Below, one piece after another: positions 50,131-62,644 of a stretch of DNA of 64,000 nt. Under the pieces are notes generated by a model. That model was not told the origin of the DNA, searched no databases, and worked only from the letters and a program-made list of their open reading frames with translations. Source of the stretch: Cricetomys ansorgei (taxonomy: Eukaryota; Chordata; Mammalia; Rodentia; Nesomyidae); the NCBI GenBank assembly GCA_026225945.1, contig JAMJFZ010000711.1:2147501-2211500 (forward strand). The letters run 5' to 3'. The number at the start of each line of letters is the position of its first letter. Position 1 is the first letter of the stretch. A program made the translations under genes and the position numbers.

Positions 50131-51849
50131 CCCGACATTACCATCATTAACAGTCAACAAATACTTATACACAACAGCCTCACTGAGCAAATTATAGAAT
50201 GAATAAAAAGGTGATACCAATTTCCCAAGGATGTGAGGAAGCTCTGCTAAGAATAAAACTGTAAAAGATCCTTGCTAACAATAAAGAGTTTGCCAAGAAT
50301 TGTTATTCCTCTTCAAAATATAAATATGGTAGCTTTTTTTTTTAAATTGGAAAAAACAATTAAAGATAATTATAATAATTTGAACAATGTTAGGTAATAA
50401 AGAGGGTCCAAATACAAATTACTCACCATTCCTTTATACATGTGTTTCACCATTGTGCTTTTTCTTCGTTGTGTCTGTCCAGGCACGAACACCCATGGAG
50501 GAAAAACCCCACAATACTGGGAAAGACAAATACAGACTTGTATTGTGCTCAGTTCCCATGTAATCTGATCTGAAGTTCATAAACATGAGTTGTGGTCATT
50601 GTGATGTTTTTCTAGCTCATGACCTGGTATGAAATCGAAGAATGTAGTTGGGATGGATGAATTGGAAATAATAGCAAAACCAGTGAAAATCTGCAGAAAA
50701 TTTAAACATTTCTGAAAGTTATTTGCAAGATTCCCTTAATTTTACCCTTTTAATTTCCTCTTCAGAGAAGACTGACATTTCTCACAAGGGCTGAAGTGAT
50801 ACCAACGAAATGTGACTCTGTTTTCTCCTCAGTGGAGAATCTGCTTTCCTTACAATGGCCTTCTGACTACACCTTGAAAATCTCCCTGGCCATTAGTATT
50901 TATTTGCAAATGTTTTCAAAGGTAGGATGGAAGAGTATGGAAGGGAGATCAGAAAGTGCTTATGGGAGTTAACTATTAATTTAAAGGGAACAATCTACAG
51001 AGTGAAGCCAATCTAAAGTTGATCCAAATGTTAACAGCTAAAAGAGTCAGAGCAAACACTCAGGCCAGTCTCTGAGGCTCATGTTATCTGGCATTGAGTC
51101 CAGTCCAGAAGGTGTAGAGAACCAAGCCTTTCTCAGCTCAGGTGTCCCCCCTTTCCTGGACTTGATTCCTAATCACCTGAGCTTCAGTTTATCTGTGAGT
51201 GGGGAGCCTTGTCCATAGGAACAAGTGTTTACAGAATCGACGAGAAACAGATGAAGTGATGTAGCAGATCCTTTGGAAAGAGTCTTTTGTCACATGCAGC
51301 TTTCCGTATGATTACATGCTGCTTGGACTTCTGGGAACTTTGCTTAGAATATAAAGGAGAGTGGAGGCAGTTGGCTGTTGGAAGTTGGTGGGATTTTTTT
51401 GTGAGATGCTAGTCCAGTGCTCTCAGATAGATGCTAGTTCTCTCTGCAGTTCCTGTTATCCAAGCTAAGGACAGCCAAAAAGAGCAGTGAATATTTCTTT
51501 TTCTTTCTCTCTTTCAAGGCCGCCTACAAGAGTGGTGAAGATTTCTTTCTTTCTATCTTTCCTGAACTAGAGGGTAAAAGGCACAGTGAGAATCAGCCAC
51601 AAGTTCGGAATCTGTTACAGTAGCGTTCTACTACAAGGTGACTGTCATCTGAATGAGGACATGGGCATGACAACTGACTGGCTCCATCAAAACAAAGTCT
51701 TTGTTAGAGGAATGGCTGCTCAGTGCGTCCTTGGTTCCTCCTTTATAACCTGTCTTCAGAGCCCCACAGTAAACTTCCAACGTAGAGCTGTGTAATACTC
51801 ACTGGTAAATTTTTCCCATAAGGATCTTGTTGAAGGGGGAAACAACTAG

Positions 51850-52010
51850 ACTTTGAGTAGGAGAAAATGTATAAATCTCACTCATTTCACTTAAGAGCTG
51901 TGTGACTTGGGCAAGACAGACATCTGTTAAATTTTTAAATTTTCTTATCTGTAAAGATAAGCTCAAGATATCTACCATCTGTATTTATTTGTAAAGTGAG
52001 AAATTACTTT
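51850..52010 (+). repeat. MIR SINE
   Basis: AAGAGCTGTGTGACTTGGGC followed by TTTTCTTATCTGTAAAGATA: a clear sense MIR core. Confidence 0.8.
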
Positions 52011-52119
52011 GACACAATTGGAGCAACCAAAGTTACTACCAGACAATCAGTAATTCCTACCAAAAGCCATAAGACAGTAACAATGAAACCTCATTAATCA
52101 AATTAAAATGTTCACATCA

Positions 52120-52290
52120 TATGGATTATTTTATTATATTATTATTATTATTATCATTATTATATGTAATCTAGGCTGGCCTTGAAAGCTGGCTACTTAG
52201 CCAGGGATGGCCTGGAACTCCCGATCCTCCTGCCTCTACCTCTCAAATGTGGGAATCACAGCTAGACACTATGGTTCCTAGCTCAAATTA
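52120..52290 (-). repeat. B1/PB1-type SINE, antisense, with (ATT)n flank
   Basis: An ATT-repeat tail (about 52128-52163) is followed by TAGGCTGGCCTTGAAAGCTG and TCCTGCCTCTACCTCTCAAA, the reverse complement of a B1-type element. Confidence 0.75.
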
Positions 52291-52316
52291 ATTGTTAAAT
52301 CAATTTGAAGTATAGG

Positions 52317-52410
52317 GAGAGGCTGGAAGTATAGTGAGAGACTCAGTATTAGAGTATTTGCTTGGTGTATACAAGGTCTGGGTTGGAAAACCATTACCAC
52401 AAAAAAGACT
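52317..52410 (+). repeat. ID-type SINE, sense, with A-rich tail
   Basis: AGAGGCTGGAAGTATAGTGA, then GTATTTGCTTGGTGTATACA, AAGGTCTGGGTTGGAAA and an A-rich end. Confidence 0.65.
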
Positions 52411-53624
52411 TTAAAAAAAGTTTAGCAAGGTAAAAGGAGGAAAGATATGGAGTATATACACTCTGACAGAGGGATGGTTTAAGAGGAAAGCCATCCTACA
52501 TTAGTGTTGGAATGAAGAATCATAAGCCCTGTCTGTTGTGTTGGCCTTCCTCTCTGATGGGGCCAGAGTTAAGGTTAGAACAAAGGGGCCATGCAGAAAA
52601 AAAAATGGATTCCCAAGAGTACATGCTTTCTCTATTGGTAATCCTGCAATCAAGTACATAGGAACAATAGCTAAGGGAACTTAGCTATAGCTTGCCAGTT
52701 ATTCCCCCTGGGCAGTCAGGGGCTTCATCTAGATATCTACTATGCAGAAGACACAGAGTCAACAAGGATGTCATTGGTTTATGACTGAATCAGCCTTCAT
52801 GAATGTTGCTTATTCATGGTTTAGACAGTTGATGCATCTAAATCATTTAGTGACTAGTTAACTCATGTATTTTGTAAATCATTTGAATCAAGTACATGAC
52901 AATTTCAGGAATATTGTGAATCTTTTAGTCCTTCCATGTCTTTGTATATATATTAACACATGTTATAGTTTCTAATCTATGCCTATGAATTTCATACATC
53001 TAATTTTCTTTTTTTTTCTTCTGTGACACAGTTGGATACTCTCTAATGCTTCAAGAATACACATTTTTCTTTTAGGAGGTATAACAGGGTCCCAGACCTT
53101 AGCAGGCTCTGAGACCTTAGAACATCTGACTCCATGAGGAAAGTGCAATTCAGGCTGTAAGACTCAGCACGTTGACAGCACCACCTGCCAAAACTAAAAC
53201 AAAGGCCTAATATATCAAAATCCATATAGTTCTGGGAAAGTCTCAAAATGTACTAGCCTTGCTTTTTGGCTTCTATAGTTCTGCTTCTAGCTAACTGTTC
53301 TTGTTAACTGAAATATGTCAACCCAGGAATGGTTTTCGTGCTTAAAAGCTCATCCTGAGAAAGGCTCAGCTCTACACTGAGATCCAGAACATCCAATGTA
53401 GTCACCAGCAGGCTGATAAAGACTTTCTATTAGCTTAAACATGTGCCTGAGCAGTCTTCTCTGGTGAATACCCCACAATAGGAGGCTCAAATGAGAATGC
53501 CTTCTTCCACATAATTTTAAGAGATTAGTATTTCTGTTAATATAATGAACAAAATGATTCTGGTCATTCAGGGACAGAGTAGACACTTTACCTTAATCAC
53601 CAATAGAACTCTACCAAGTCTGCT

Positions 53625-53745
53625 GTCTTCACTAATTTTTTAAGAAGTTACGCAACTTTCCTGAGACTTAGTTCCCTCGTTTGTAAAATGTGGCTGCTAA
53701 TAATAGCTACTATGTAAGGCAATAGCTCTAGATGAAAAGCTGATA
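53625..53745 (+). repeat. MIR SINE relic
   Basis: ACTTTCCTGAGACTTAGTTC, CTCGTTTGTAAAATGTGG and CTGCTAATAATAGCTACTAT fit the MIR core. Confidence 0.7.
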
Positions 53746-53759
53746 TGATAGTACTTTTA

Positions 53760-56390
53760 GAAGTACTTTGGCCATAGCAACAATGAGATATAGTCTTTAA
53801 CAAGTGCTGACTTCATAGAAGGCTTCTATACCGTAGCTACTATTGCTACATCTTCTATTGCAGATGAAGACCTTAGCGATAGAATGAGCACTCGAGACAA
53901 CTGAGGATGAAGGTTTTGATGTAGTGCTTGAAAATACAGCAGCTGCAGCAGCGGCGGCAGCTTCCTGACATGGTCTGACAGCGACAGGGGAATGAGCCCC
54001 TTTGACTCAAAGCACTAGTGATGGCCCTTAACATCCATTTTTCCAGACATTCCACCAGCTTTTTTTTCCTTCCACTTGGGTTAAATTCCCTTAATCTTAA
54101 ACTACTTAAAATGATTTCTACTTCACATATTTAATCCTGATGACGATCTCTGACATTTTAGGATGGTTTCCTTTAAAAGTGGAGAAAGGAAATGTTGGTT
54201 GCTAAGCAATGCTATTTCTTTCAGAAGCACAAAAACCCTTCCAGGAAGGGAATTGATTCTCATTTCATCAAGCAGAAACCAGAAGCTCGGGTCTCAGATG
54301 ATCAAGTTTACACATCACGTGAGAAGGATGCTGGGTACAACTCTAAGCTCAGTAGATACGTGACTGCACATTCTTTTCTCTGAACTATGCAGTTAAGAAT
54401 ATCCTGGGTTCCCCTCTGACCCTTCCTTCACTCATTCCTTGAATTTCTGTTGTAGCATTGATTGTGTATTCTATTACATGCTCAACATGGAGGATCTACA
54501 GGGCCTTGCCCTCACGGACAGACAAGTAAGAGCATTAAGTCCATGATAAATGCGGCATAGAATTCTGTGGGGACAGTGAAGGGAGACTGCTTGTGACCTG
54601 ACTTGGGGGGTCACAGAAAACTTGCCAGAGACAGGGGCTCCTGGTAGCTGTAATGCCACTGATATATTTGGAAGAACTTCAGAGCAGCGTTACCAGACAG
54701 GCACACTAGCAAATATGTTCGCATCTCCGTGGGACTGTAGGCACCCTTAACCAGACTCAGAGCTGACCCTACCAGCACCCCCATCCACAGCCGAACTACA
54801 GCATGTTCCCCGAAGGTCTCCTTGCTCATTTTCCAGAGATGATTAGCCAAACTCCAGCAGGCCAGAGGCTTGTTCTGTTTAGCTATTGGCTCTTTGCATC
54901 AAAAATGCTTCCTGCTAATTGTGGTTTTCAAAGTCAAATTAAAGCCCTTTGATTTGATTCCAAGATTGATCTCGCTTAACTTAAAGCTTTCCGGCTCTCC
55001 TGTCCGAGAGGCATGAGTGGGGGGAGGTGTTAAAAGTTTAAATCTCAGGCAGAGCATAGATTAGAAAGAATATCAAATTGTCAAATTGTCTTACTTGAAC
55101 ATATACATATCATAGTTGAATATATATGTCCAAGTAATATATACATGCATACATGTATGCATGTATATATTCAAAGACACAGTATGCCTATTTGGGAATG
55201 TGTGACTGTGGATAGACAAAGGACTGTGAGCGTCCCTGCCTCTAGTGGGCTTGCTTTAGAAAACTCTCATGCTCCCTCGCTTTATTCTGCATGGCAGGGG
55301 CTGCAGGCTGCATTTCCTGTGTCACTTGGCTTCCATCTGAGCTGGGCAGAGAGAGGTGCTGGAAGGGAGTGTAAGATGGGAGGAAGGAGGAAAGGGTGTG
55401 TTTGTCACCTGCCCTGCACCTGGCAGTGCCACTTCTCCTCTGTGGGTCTGGGTGCCCACAGTCCTGTCATCACAGTTGGGTTTCAGGGAGAGAGCCCAGC
55501 ACCTCAGTCGGGGGGCACCACACCCTCTTTCTCTAGCATAATGTTATCTCTGTTTTAAGTACTTAGAAATATTTTTTACTATCTTACCCCGAATGTCAAT
55601 GAGGGAAAACACTTGCCTCCTGGAATATTTTTCTCAGTGAACAATGAAGAAAAAGAAATGGGGTAAAGATCAGGAGCTTATAGAAAAGGCTGGCTACAGA
55701 TGCCCCCTGAGGATACTGGGTTCCTCAGCATAATAGCTGGTGGATGGATTTTCACTGAGTTGTGTTTCCAGACGGAGGATTGTTCCTCTTCTACTTAAGA
55801 ATAAATATTATAATAAGAAACATGTTTTTTCACTAGAAGAGATCTAAGAGTTGGTATTGCCAGTCGGCCCTCCCAGGCTCGGGAGCCTGCTTCAGAATGA
55901 TGGGAAGGGCTGGGTCAGCTAGTTAGCACCCAGGCTCTGAGCACTGTGCTCCTGGAAGGGTTGATCCCAGTGCACACAATACCCCTTAATGAAGAGCAGA
56001 TTTTTTCCGCCCCCATGATCTGGGGCGAATGCTCTTCCTCCTCACCCTAAGATCAGAGGCAGAATGTTCTGAGAATATTTGCCAGAGCTATTCAGCCAGC
56101 ATTGCACTTTCATATGCTCACTGACAGATTTCCAACTCCTTTTGTTCCCATCAGAATCTCAGCCTGAACCTCAGGCCAATGGGCCTCTGCACAGAGTCAG
56201 TGAGGAGTTAACATCTGTGCCATAGAGAAGGAAAGCAGAGGAGGTCCCTCTGCTGAATCCTGGTAGGGTAGAAGAAGCGAAAGCATTTTGATCATCTTTA
56301 TAATCAAGCACCCGGGATGGTGCCTGGCCTGTCAGTCAAGATTGGAGGAGCATGGACATACTTGCGACACAGGCTTTGAAATCACTTCCC
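53760..56390. other. Unique-looking intergenic sequence
   Basis: Includes a small CAG/CGG-rich patch at about 53936-53962 and a TATATG-rich patch at about 55095-55170. A minus-strand ORF at 54611-54850 is discussed among the findings. No gene I can name. Confidence 0.4.
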
Positions 56391-56454
56391 TTCCTATAGC
56401 AGCACAGGCTCCCCTGAACAATGCCTTCCAGGCACCTACAAACCTTTGTGCCAA

Positions 56455-56595
56455 TCCTTTAACAACCCCATCATGTAGGGTTAGCAACTCTACTTCACGC
56501 ATGAAAAAAAGTGATAGTCAGAGAGGATACGTGATTTGTGCAAAGGCTGCACAGCTGGCCAGATACAGAGTTAGGATTCAAACATACTGCATGTG
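56455..56595 (-). repeat. MIR SINE relic, antisense
   Basis: Reads CGCATGAAAAAAAGTGATAG, GTCAGAGAGGATACGTGATT, GCACAGCTGGCCAGATACAG and TTAGGATTCAAAC, the reverse complement of a MIR core. Confidence 0.75.
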
Positions 56596-56599
56596 TACC

Positions 56600-59240
56600 A
56601 TACTGTGTGTCATCCCAATTCCGAACTGCTACCATGATGCCCTTGTGGTAGGAGTTTAAGAACACTCTACAGTCATGCTGCCCACTTTGCAGCTGCCCTC
56701 TCCACAAGACTGGGTGGAGCCTGGTTGGCAAAGTAATAAAAGAATGCCTCTGAGCATTGAGGAATTCCCTGAGAGGAATTCCCTAGAGTCAACCCCAGGG
56801 TCTTTCCTCCAACTCTGTAGCTAAACATCAGCTGTCACCCAGGAAACAAGAAGCCATCTATAGAGGGCAGGACTCTATGAAAGGAAGGTACCCTGTGACA
56901 TAGTCTACTGCACTGAGAGGAGATTCAATGATATAGAAAGATGGAGTTGAGGGTGCTTCGCTGGCTGTGAGGAGGACCAAGCGTGCATTTTCAGGTCAGT
57001 CACCACCAGAGTAAACAGCTGCGAACTCAAAGAAGCCCAAAAAACAAAGCAACATCCAACGATCAGCTGTCCAATCATTCTTGATCCATTCCCTGAACAT
57101 CACAGGCTTGCAAAGGCCACCATGTTAGCATGTAGAACCCAGACCTTTGGGTACCGAGCCTACACTGACTGGAAGATAGGAGAACAAGTTTAATAGAATC
57201 CATCCCAGTCATTTATGAGAAGCCCTAGGAATGCTTCCCTACATCCCACATCCAAGAATCAGGATGGCTGGTTTCTTGAAGATATTGTAGTTGCTGCTAA
57301 AGGCTGGATGATTCCTTATGCTAATGGACAGAAAGAAAGAGAGAGAGCTCCTGCATGCCACCTCAGCCATAGGCCCACAGATTTTCGCCTTGGTAAGACT
57401 GATATGTTTGTTAAAAACCTATTCAAGCTCACACACATGCTCTTCTTCCGGAAGTATATTACAACTAGCACAGGCTACGGCCTATTATTATCTAATGAAG
57501 CACATGTGGACATGTGGCCAGCGCTGTAGCCCTGATCTGTGTGTGCCTGGTAGCTGGCTGGATCCTTTTCCTCTGGTGTGTGATTCAGTCATAAAAGAAT
57601 CCATCGTTTCTTTTCACAAAGTTGCCTCTTAACTGACAATCTGTATATATAATATTTAACCTCTACTAGTAAACAAGATTTAACTTCTCTTTTTCCTCCT
57701 AACAGACTTTCCATCCTTCTTACAAATCAGTAGATGCATTGTCCCTTTGGGGGAGCAGTAGCAGGGACAGGATTTCCTGAAGCCCTGGTTCTTGCACAAT
57801 CAAGATTCCTTTTTAGATTTTAAAGCAAAAGGCCCAATATCTAACCGGCTGGACAAAAGGTCTCCAATTATAATGATGATAAATTATTAGTCAAGAGATA
57901 GGAATTTACAAAGAAATTATGTGCTACAAACCCAGATTTGTGGATTATAATACATTTATGCAAAGGATGTCAAACATTGAGTATATTATTAATAAATAGT
58001 ATGGCTTCCTCCCTATATATAAAACTGTTTCTCAACAGTATATACCCTTCCGAAATGAAGAGAGCATGGCATGCTCATGGAGTGTTTACTACTGTGTATT
58101 GTGAATACAGTACTACTGTGTACTGTGTATTGATAGGATAGAAATGCATTTCAAATATTTACTACATTCCTAAGTAGTTTTCAGTTCTATGTATTTTTCA
58201 AACTAACAACATAAAATACATCTATATGCATGCAGAGGTGTCTTAAAATTAATTAATATAATAATGTACCCCCATATCCATAAAGTTTGTGAAACTTTGC
58301 TCTAACTTTGCATTTCGGAAGTTGTAAAATACAATCAGAACTAGGGATCTCTACCTGACATAGGAGTCTAGGGTTGTGAATTTCAGGTTCATGCCCCACG
58401 CTGCTCATCTGCACACTGAAATGTAGAACTCGAGCTCAGATCAGCTAATGGGTGAGGAAATTCACATTCAGGAGGCAGAAGTGATTAGACCGAAGGTATA
58501 AGATACATTATCAGTAGAACCTCAGCTATCTCTTGTCTCATGTTTTTTTATACCCAGAGGGGAACAAAGCCAGACATACCTCTTCAATTAGGCTGTAGCT
58601 GATGTGCTGTAGATGATGACACAGCTGTAGACACAGATGCTCAGCCTGTCTCTAGTGAATGTTCTCTCTCTAAGTACCACACAAGTCTTTAGTGAATAAT
58701 ATATGTGTTCAATAATAAACTACATCCTACCTTCCATATTATTTATAAATAGTACCTAACTTATTTCCCATGCAACTTTTTAAGTACACTGTTATTTCTA
58801 TTTTTATTTTGGAAAAAAAAATTGGAGAAAAAAAACCTATTTGCTCAAGACCTCATCAAATGGAACTCTAATAACCAAAGCTGTGTCCTGTTCTTGTAGT
58901 GTTGCCTTTGCTATCCCCTGAAGCTGACTGTGCTTAGAGTTTCGTAAGTGCTGAATCACCAGCAGCTTGTGAACAGCAACAAGCCCAGCACAGTCAGGAG
59001 GGGCCATCAGTGGATATACAGGAATAATGAATTTCTTATCAGTAAGCAGAGTCAAGGATTATAAAACATTAGAATCAGGTGTGGAAAGCTCCAAGGTTTC
59101 AGATGCATATCATTATTCTTGGATAATGGATGGCTGTCTTGACAAATCTTGCCACCCATTTACCACGAAGCCATCTCTCCTTCAGGGGCTGTTCCCTAAG
59201 AGACAGTCTGGACAACTTAGATGTTAAAAGTATGTCCTTG
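56600..59240. other. Unique-looking intergenic sequence
   Basis: No gene or confident repeat. A short TACTGTGTATTG-like tandem duplication is at about 58086-58133. Confidence 0.4.
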
Positions 59241-59253
59241 GGCCCTTCTTGTC

Positions 59254-59301
59254 TGACTCATTGCGTGGTCTCAAGTCAGTGAGTCACCACCGTGTGACTC
59301 A
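59254..59301. promoter_or_regulatory. Cluster of three perfect AP-1 sites
   Basis: TGACTCA at 59254-59260, TGAGTCA at 59280-59286 and TGACTCA at 59295-59301: three consensus AP-1 heptamers in 48 bp. The second and third sit as an inverted pair 15 bp apart. This density is far above chance for a 7-bp motif and suggests a distal enhancer, about 35 kb upstream of the Prss23 promoter. The target gene is unknown. Confidence 0.5.
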
Positions 59302-59309
59302 GTTTTTCA

Positions 59310-62080
59310 CATCCCGTGCAGGGCTCAGAGCTTGACTGCTGGGGTCCTGGGCAAGGCTTTATATGGTGCTCACAAAAGACCAATGAGGTTCTGGAGGGCC
59401 AGGAATCCCCAGTTACATTTTTCTCCTTTGCTGCATAAAAGCATCTTTCAGCTAGTCAATGGTGTTCACTTGTGGGCCACAGATAAGAAAACTATATCAG
59501 ACTCACCAACACCCTCATCATTTCTTGTGATGGAGCTTGAATCCAGTGTGTATTTGGCTTATGTGTTAGTGGGATACCATATTATATGTAGCTGAAAAAA
59601 GTCCTGTGTGAAGAAATATGGATCCTCTTTGAATCTGTCTGTTCTCAGCTATACTGGGGAAATGGATACAACTTTGCATTCCTAGTTTAACTCTTGACCA
59701 CATCACAGTAAACTCTGGGATAAATTCGCTGGGAATGTGAGCAATAAGCTCAGAAGCTTAATTAGTAAGTACTCTAGACTGCATCTAGAGAATAATTTGG
59801 TTTTTAAGGTGTCCCCAGTTTCTGCTTACTTTCAGGACATAGTTCATTTGACTGTCTCCCGGCACACCCTGTTCTCAGTCTGAGCTCCTACCACAATAGT
59901 GAATATTAAGATGTTTGAAATGGAATCCTTTTGGTCCCTAGTTTATCTCAGACTCCACTGTAATAATATCAAGATTCAAAAATAGACATAACACCCCACC
60001 CCAAGATGCTATGGAAGGGCTTATGTATCTTCAGTCTTGGCTTTTTGCCTGATCAAGAGTAGAAGGAGCATAAGGATGAGATCTGTTACTGAGCTCGCCC
60101 TAGAAAGGAAAGTTACCAAGATATTCCTTATAGTTGGGAGCACAGAGAACAGGTGGCCGAGGGATGCCTGTAAAAGCAGAGCGGGACTGGGTTCTGGATC
60201 CTGTTCCTGAGGGACAGTGAAAAGGCCAAGAGCCAGGGCAGTGAGTTGGTGCGTTGGTGTCTTTGGACCACATACCGGCAATTTTCCATTGTGCGGGATG
60301 AAGTTATTTCCCATGTACTAGAAAACGTGAAACATCAGGAAAGAGGCATTACACAACACAGTTATCTTAGGTCTTTTCTGCTCATGCCTGCTGAAGGAGT
60401 AAAGGATTCTGACAGGAAGACTGAATATGTGCTGCTTCTCAGTGCTGCACCAGGAATAGGAATACATCTGTCAGGGTCAAGGGAACTACGAGACAGAGGC
60501 TCTAAAAAGAGATATTGAAGGTGCCCCAGGCATGACCCTCAAGAAAAAAGGTCCTGATCTGCACCACCCAGGGATGCTTACTTTAGTCAAATGCTAAGAT
60601 CAAATTAAAGCTGCTCAACCCCCTTACCCTTCTGGTCATCTGTGGATTTAGTCACAATGGATCTGAAATAGCAGAAAGAGGGAATGGGGTAGGAGAGGAG
60701 CCAATGCTAAGTTGCATTTCTGACAAGATATGTTACACTTTTTTCAACATACTATTTACAGAAACCAGAATAGATTTTGCCTAATTTTCCTAGTTACTAA
60801 TGAACACCTTCACCTTTCCTCTGGAGCCTGACCACATCCCAGCATTTCTGGAACTCATTCTTTGCCTTTGATTCTAATAACACACTATCGATAGGTGGTT
60901 TATTGATTAACCCCCGTTTATTGGTGGTTTATCCGTATTCCCATACAAAAAAATGAATTCTTGGTGACAGCACCTGATAACCATATTAATATTCTCAGTA
61001 CTTAGCGTGGTGAGGCATTTGATTTGCATGCGATCAAATCTTAAGTGAATGTCAATGAATATAGCCGTATTGATGGGAGGCAACGAAGGGTATCCTTTGG
61101 GGTGTCTTGCATCTCACCATCTGGGCATCACCCTACTTAAAGCTTAAATCATACTCACTGGGTCCTGGGTAGCTCATTTCGATTTGTTAAAGGGAACCCC
61201 ATTTATACCCAAGATACAACATGTCCCTGTGGAGAAGAAATGGAGACACTGAAGTTCTCCATCAGAGTAAATAAAAGAAAGGGAACAGAGCCATAACTGC
61301 AGATTTTAACAGACCCCTCTGTTGTACCGAAAACAGTGGGGGAAATTGTTTCATCTATATAAAGTCCCATCCTGATGGAAACGTTCTGACTGCAAAGTCA
61401 GTGTCTGCTTTGATTTCCTGCCCCAGCGGAGGCTTGGTCAAAACAGTCAGAGAACTAAGTTGTTCACACTCCATCTTTGTCTAGTGGTGAACCCAACCCA
61501 ATGCACCCCTTGCCTTAGGGCTGCTTAGAGCACTCCATCTCTTCTTGGAATCACAAGGAGAACTGAGGAAGAATTATAATCTGACCAGGCCTGAGGGTGA
61601 GTGTCCTAATCTTTTTTTGCTTCCCTGCAAGTTCATAGAGGCTCTGAGGGTCCACTGGCCAGAGGACTAGCAGAACTCAGCCATTCCAGGTCCCCTTAAA
61701 GGAGAGTCAAACTGAAATAACCTCCAAAAGGTGCCGGCCCGGCCCGGCAAAGCCAGTTGCTGTCTCCAAGCTAATTTTAAGAATGTCCTTGTCTCTTGGA
61801 AATTTCATCAACATGACTCATGGAGCTGCAGGCCAACATTCTGAAGCTGTGAATAATACAGGGCCCTGGGAGCCAGAGCTCCATGGGAGTTTTACCTAAA
61901 TAAAGCCTACAAGCCCAACCTGCTGTGCTACATGCGTTAGAAATTTGCTAATTCAGCAGAGTCCACAGCCTTGCACCGCTCTTCACGCCATCACCCTGGA
62001 GTGCTTGGGGCTGAGGGCCATGTCTTCTCTTAGACTCGGGACCCTGCCTGTTTATTCAAACCTTCAGTTAGTTTCTTGCC
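59310..62080. other. Unique-looking intergenic sequence
   Basis: No gene recognised. A small GC patch (GCCGGCCCGGCCCGGC) is at 61733-61748 and an AP-1 heptamer at 61815. A Maf-site-like near-palindrome TGCTAATTCAGCA lies at about 61948-61960. Confidence 0.4.
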
Positions 62081-62089
62081 ATAATTTTC

Positions 62090-62640
62090 TTATTTTTTTT
62101 TTGGCTTTTATTCTTTGAGACTTCTGTATATGTCTAAATGAAATATGATCAGATACATCCCCTATTCCTCATTTCTTTCCTTCAACTCACTCCATATTTC
62201 CCTACATCAATTGAACCTAACTTCGTGTCTTAAAAAAGCAAACAAACAATGCACTGAGTCCAATAAGTGCTGCATGGGTCAGGGTCATCTACTGGAGTAT
62301 TAAAAACCTATCAGTGGTCACACCATCCAAAAAGAATGATTTCCCCTTTTTTCTAGAAGTTATCACCTGCCAATAGCTCTTCAGTAAGGGATAAGACTGG
62401 AGATCTTCTCCCCCTATTTATGTGGGATTTTTTTAACTGGCTTGACAGTGTACAGATCTTATGCAGGTAGGCACAGCTGGTATGCATTCACGAGTGCCAT
62501 TAACCATGGCATGTCCAGAAGACAGTATTTCATAGCAACTTGACCCCATCATTGGGCTTAGAATCTTTCCACCTCCTCTTCTGTGATGTTCTCTGAACTT
62601 CAGCAGAGCCCTCAGTCTCTTCTCAATACCTTGACCAGTT
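62090..62640 (-). repeat. L1 (Lx-like) 3' region fragment, antisense
   Basis: TGAGTCCAATAAGTGCTGCA, GTCATCTACTGGAGTATTAA, TATCACCTGCCAATAGCTCT, GGCATGTCCAGAAGACAGTA and CCTCTTCTGTGATGTTCTCT occur in the order of a familiar rodent L1-associated sequence, read in reverse. Confidence 0.7.
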
Positions 62641-62644
62641 ATGG

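Noticed and set aside
53873..54055. Cys-rich minus-strand ORF (CRRCCSCC)
   Set aside because: The Cys/Arg run comes from a small CAG/CGG-rich patch; no family match recognised.
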